A stretch of DNA of 64,000 nt from Rhynochetos jubatus (Eukaryota; Chordata; Aves; Eurypygiformes; Rhynochetidae): contig CM050673.1 in NCBI GenBank assembly GCA_027574665.1, positions 7,177,420 through 7,241,419 on the forward strand. Reading direction: 5' to 3'. The notes beneath the pieces were generated by a model that ran no database searches, had not been told where the DNA came from, and worked only from the letters and a program-made list of their open reading frames with translations. Positions 60,131 through 64,000 of this stretch are shown piece after piece; the stretch's first letter is position 1, and the number at the start of each line of letters is the position of its first letter. The translations under genes and the position numbers were made by a program.

Positions 60131-60149
60131 GGGGGGGGGGGGGGGGGGG
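60131..60149 (+). repeat. Poly-G run (19 G) followed by GT repeat
   Basis: G19 then TGTGTGGGTGTGTGTGTGTC; potential quadruplex and assembly weak point. Confidence 0.85.
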
Positions 60150-63100
60150 TGTGTGGGTGTGTGTGTGTCTCTGCATCCTGGAAGGTCTTTTGGGCTATTT
60201 ATTGCACTGGAAATTACTTGGTCTTTTCCCCTCTTGCAGGATGATTCTAGACATTAGAATTGTCCTTCAGTCACAGAAATTTCCCAGTAAGCCACATCAT
60301 CACTCAAGATTAGGGTTTTGTGCGACAGTGCTCATCAGCAAAGAAAGAGCAAATAACTGCTTGCTATCTTATTTTAGACAATTGAATTAAAAAAACAAAG
60401 CGGCAGGAGGGGAAGTTAGAGTTTCGGTTCCTGCAAGCTGAGGATTTGCATGGGTTCAGCAGTGACAAATACGTGAGATCATGCCTAGATTGGCTCTGCA
60501 TCTGCCCTGCGTGTGGTGGAGGTGAACCGAAAGTCTCCCTACTTGTTAAGACCTGAAGAAGATTGTTGTAGCGAGCTGCGGCAGTGACGGGTGTTTGTTT
60601 AATATCCAGCAGATTTGATTCTGGCCTGGGTAATACTCTTAGTTCTGTGAAGATCTTGGGTCTTATCGAAAGACGGAGGTGAAAAATAACTTCCAGCGCA
60701 GCTGGAAGAGAGGGGAGCCTGCTGCCCAAGCTGGTGTGTCCTTGAAAACTCGCCATTTCTGCAAAATCTAAACACATGAGGCCTTTTTTGTTTCAGCGAG
60801 AGGGCGGGAAGGCTCCCAGCCACGTCACTGCTCCTGCAAAGTGCCGTTTTGTCCCTGTGTTAGTGCTTGGGGACGAAGCGCAGGATTGACTCAGGTTGCT
60901 GAGGAGCAGAGCTCGGGATACGACCCGTATTTTCTTGTCCGAAGTTTTAACCGCTGGATCGGACTGAGCTCCCTTTCCCCTTGCAGTGCCACTACTGGAC
61001 ATGTGCAGACACTGGGGCTGCCTTGACCGTGTAGCCGTTGGGTGGAATTGCTCAGTGCCAGCCTGGAGGTTCCAGTCTGCGCAAAGGGGCATTCAAGCAG
61101 GAAAAGGCCTGGCAGAGAGCAAATATTGTTAGGTAATACATTTTTTTTTTTCTTCTTCTCTAGTCAGCTGCCGCCTTTATTTCATCTTCTTCCCTCTTTC
61201 TCAGTCTTCCCTTCTTGTGCTGTGCCTTTGGCTGTTAATACAGGTCCCCACGGGGAATAAACTGCCCATTTTAAGAAGCGCGTCTAAGAAGAACTGAACA
61301 AAACCTTGTTAAGAGCCCATCCCTTTGTGCATCTTCTGTTATTATGGTCAGCCACATCCGCAGGGAAAGCGTTATTCGTTACGTTAGACATCCATCATCC
61401 CTTTTCCAGCCCCCTGAAGCACCCTCTCACCACTCCGGGGGCTCTAAGGTGCTCTGGCAGTGGATTGTGCTCTCACTAGATGCAACATGCTGAGGTTTAT
61501 CTAGTTATTCTTCTTTGTATTCCAGCTCCATGTTCTTGTCCCATCCTTGTGCCAACAGCAGGCTCTGAGCTGGTCCTGCCTTCAGCTAAGGCATAAGAAA
61601 GCTCCGCTTTCCAGACTGGCCAGGCCCTTTGGCTTACTGGAGGTCATGAAGCTGCTTGTGATGGTACAAACAAGGGGCAGCTGAGGCTTAAGTTTCCCCA
61701 GATCCATCTCACAGTGACTCAGGTAGGAGGGAAGCAATCCCCTGGTTGAGAGGAATCCCACTGCTGGCCCCTTTGGGAGAGGCTGATGCCCCCTTGGAAG
61801 GTGGCCCCCAGGCAGGGCAGCTCTGCTGACAAGCTGGGGAGTAAGATTGTTGGCCATGCAAGAAGATCTCCCCGAAGATCTGACACCTCCACCCCCAGAA
61901 CAGGAATTTGGGTTATTTTTCCACGTAAAAGAAGATGTGGGGAGAGGAAACCGTAGCCCACTCTCAGCTATTCTGATTGTTGCAGCGTGCCACCACCCTT
62001 CCTCATCACCCACATGCATTATTTTTAGGGTTTGTTTGCCTCACTTAGCTCCAGCTCCTTCTTTCTTAGGGTGACAAGTCCTTCCCTCCTGCAGCCTCCC
62101 AGGCGGCGCCCCAGAAACCACAGCCGTGCCAGGAGAAGCTTCCCCTTCGCGTTAACCAGTTCATTCACCAGCAGGTGATGGGAAGCAGCGCCTGGGACGG
62201 CACGAGAAGGGAGGGGACACAGCAGCGCCTGCTGTGAGGTGGATGGGAGCAACTGCATTTGGGGAGGCCTCATTGCAGTTTACCTCCCCCTAATTCCACT
62301 TTACCTCCTGCCCAGCCCAGATCCGTTGGGCACCGAAGGCTTTTCTTAAAAATACAGACTAGCCCACGTGCATAGATAAAAAACGGGCAGGGAAGGAGTG
62401 ATCAGCAGCGATACTTTGGAGCAACGAGGAGCCCAGGGCTTCTGAGAGATGGAGAGGTTTCCCACAAATACATGGAGAAGGGATTGCAGGAACCACCTGG
62501 GGTCCACATGACTGTGGCTGGGTGGGAGATGTCCCTCCTGCTTTTGGTTTAGTTTATTGCAGACCAGTGGCCCCTTTCTGTAATGAGGGACAGGCTTAAC
62601 TGACTTTGAAAAAGCCTGTGGTTGGTCCCAGTGAACTGTGAGAGGAAACTTCTTCCTGTGTCTTGCTGGTGAAAGGTACTGAAATGGGTTAAATCAATCC
62701 TAGAAATGCACCTTTTATCTGTAACAGGTTATGGGATATTTGTGGCCTCAGGTGTGTCCTTGGGTGGTTGCTTGGTGGGCTGTTACTGGTTTGTATTAGG
62801 GCTGTAAGTTGGAGTCTCTGTTTTCTTAACACGTAGGAACTTTCCTGTGCGAGGGCTTGTTCCGCAGTCATCGCGGGGGATTGTTAAAAGCAGGGTGGCT
62901 CTTTGCCGATGCCCAGTTGTTTCGTATGCTGTGCGCTCTCGGTCAGAGCTCCTGTTTCTGCGGGCTGCATGTCTTGTACACATGAGCTCCTGGGCTCCGG
63001 GCAGTTGAGGCTTTGACCTGGTTGTGGTAAGCGAGACCTAATGTTTATTTAAAGAGCTGGGGTTTAGACTGTTATTATCTAGAGTTGTGTTGCGGTGCCG

Positions 63101-63718
63101 TGGTGCTGAGATGTTCTTTATTGCTGCGTGAACCTCTGGGCCGGATGCTGAAACTAGCCTAATACTTTCTCTCTAGGGTGAAACCATGAGCAACGCCCAT
63201 TGTTTAGTGAAAGCAGAAATGGTCTTCAGTTTTGGCACTCAAATGTAAAGCTTCATCTTCTGGTTTTCGTCGAGGTTCCTTCCTCTTTGATTCCATGGTT
63301 GCAATTACAAGACACTTTTTGTGAAGGATATTGATCATCCCTGTGTGCCTTGAGGTATAAATTAACTGGAAAGGTCAGGAGGAAGTGTTCTGTGCACGTG
63401 AATCATGCCATGTTGGCCTGTTTGAGTTGCAGAGCTGGACTGGATGGACAGCCCATCTCAACCGGCATGGTAACTACTGCTCTTCGTTGGTACGTAGGTG
63501 TTCTGCCCACCAGCGCTGCGGTCACTGCCTCTCCTGGGACCAATTTGCACAGTAATACTGTATTTCATTACTGACTTTTTAAATTTAAAAGCGAACAGTA
63601 AAATGTTACAACATAAAGGCTTTTCACATAAGTGTTGATCAGTAGCCATCAGGTCTACCCTGAACTGGAGTAGTGTTAAGGAATTTGGGTTAATAATTAA
63701 AATAAAGACAATTATTTA

Positions 63719-63759
63719 ATCTGTTGATGACTTGTTTACCGTATAATTCATCAACAGAT
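63719..63759. repeat. 12-bp perfect inverted repeat
   Basis: ATCTGTTGATGA and TCATCAACAGAT separated by 17 bases in AT-rich DNA, 60 bases before a coding exon. Confidence 0.7.
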
Positions 63760-63818
63760 GAAGTAAATAAACTTTTTTTTCCCTACTTAGTTTACTTTAC
63801 ATGCTTGTTATCCTGCAG

Positions 63819-63930
63819 GGCAGTACTGGTATGAAGCTAGGTTGATCAACAGCTCGCGACCAGACCAGAAAGATGAACGACTGATATGCACAAGAAACTT
63901 CCTATGGAGGAAACAAATGGATAAACGAAG
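63819..63930 (+). CDS. Internal coding exon of an unidentified gene
   Basis: 112 bases after a good acceptor (TTGTTATCCTGCAG), ending CGAAG before GTATTG. Only one frame is open: QYWYEARLINSSRPDQKDER then LICTRNFLWRKQMDKR. The composition (W, Y, charged residues, no low complexity) looks like a real folded domain. WYEARL is faintly like a Tudor or chromo-barrel strand, but I could not identify the gene. Human neighbours CCR7 and SMARCE1 do not match. The gene continues past the right edge. Confidence 0.55.
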
Positions 63931-64000
63931 GTATTGTTTTTTTAAATTGTTATAATTTATTTTCCACAAATAGCAAAATACAGTCAGTTTTCAGACTTCA

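Larger units (their letters stand above)
53839..63818. other. Lower-GC DNA, possible introns of a plus-strand gene
   Basis: No recognised exon apart from the candidate at 54763-54856. If the right-edge exon belongs to a gene starting at the 52.5 kb CpG island, this is its first intron(s). Contains simple repeats at 59306 and 60131. Confidence 0.45.

Noticed and set aside
61847..62074. Small plus-strand frame MLAMQEDLPEDLTPPPPEQE
   Set aside because: Acidic/proline start looks protein-like, but there is no clear acceptor-donor pair around it and no recognised family.

Overview
The window looks like GC-rich genomic DNA from a bird, probably a microchromosome equivalent to chicken chr27 and human 17q21.2. 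The support is several CR1 LINE fragments, one ending in the avian CR1-type 3' tail, compact introns, and an IGFBP4-TNS4 gene pair. All genes are spliced, so most long open frames in the GC-rich left half are chance or shadow frames. Exon models below were read by hand from splice signals, phase continuity and remembered family sequences; no alignment was run.

Region 1 (1-5554, minus strand): the 5' and middle part of a multiplexin (type XV/XVIII) collagen. It has a signal peptide, a short acidic non-collagenous region, interrupted Gly-X-Y stretches, the NC1 trimerization segment, a hinge, and the first third of an endostatin/restin domain that runs off the left edge. No thrombospondin-N/laminin-G domain is present. 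It resembles COL15A1 more than COL18A1, and neither of those genes lies beside IGFBP4 in human. This is the most novel-looking item in the window.

Region 2 (about 8.1-18 kb, plus strand): complete IGFBP4, four coding exons, 259 aa, with a CpG island over exon 1, a 5.8 kb first intron and a 3'UTR of about 2 kb. It is head-to-head with the collagen.

Region 3 (about 21.3-33.6 kb, minus strand): complete coding region of TNS4 (tensin-4/CTEN), twelve coding exons, 727 aa, with SH2 and PTB domains. It is tail-to-tail with IGFBP4. One PTB intron is almost filled by a 57-bp minisatellite.

Region 4 (33.6-52.4 kb): no gene recognised. It holds two more minisatellites (60/59-bp and 15-bp units), traces of old retroposons, and a CR1 fragment with readable reverse-transcriptase C-terminal sequence.

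Region 5 (52.4-64 kb): a CpG island, a second CR1, then lower-GC DNA with one candidate small exon and, at the right edge, one convincing but unidentified plus-strand coding exon. These may be the start of a further gene.

Functionally the three named genes act in extracellular matrix and growth-factor control (a basement-membrane-zone type collagen, an IGF-binding protein) and in focal adhesion signalling (TNS4). They are not an operon-like unit; their arrangement reflects old vertebrate synteny.
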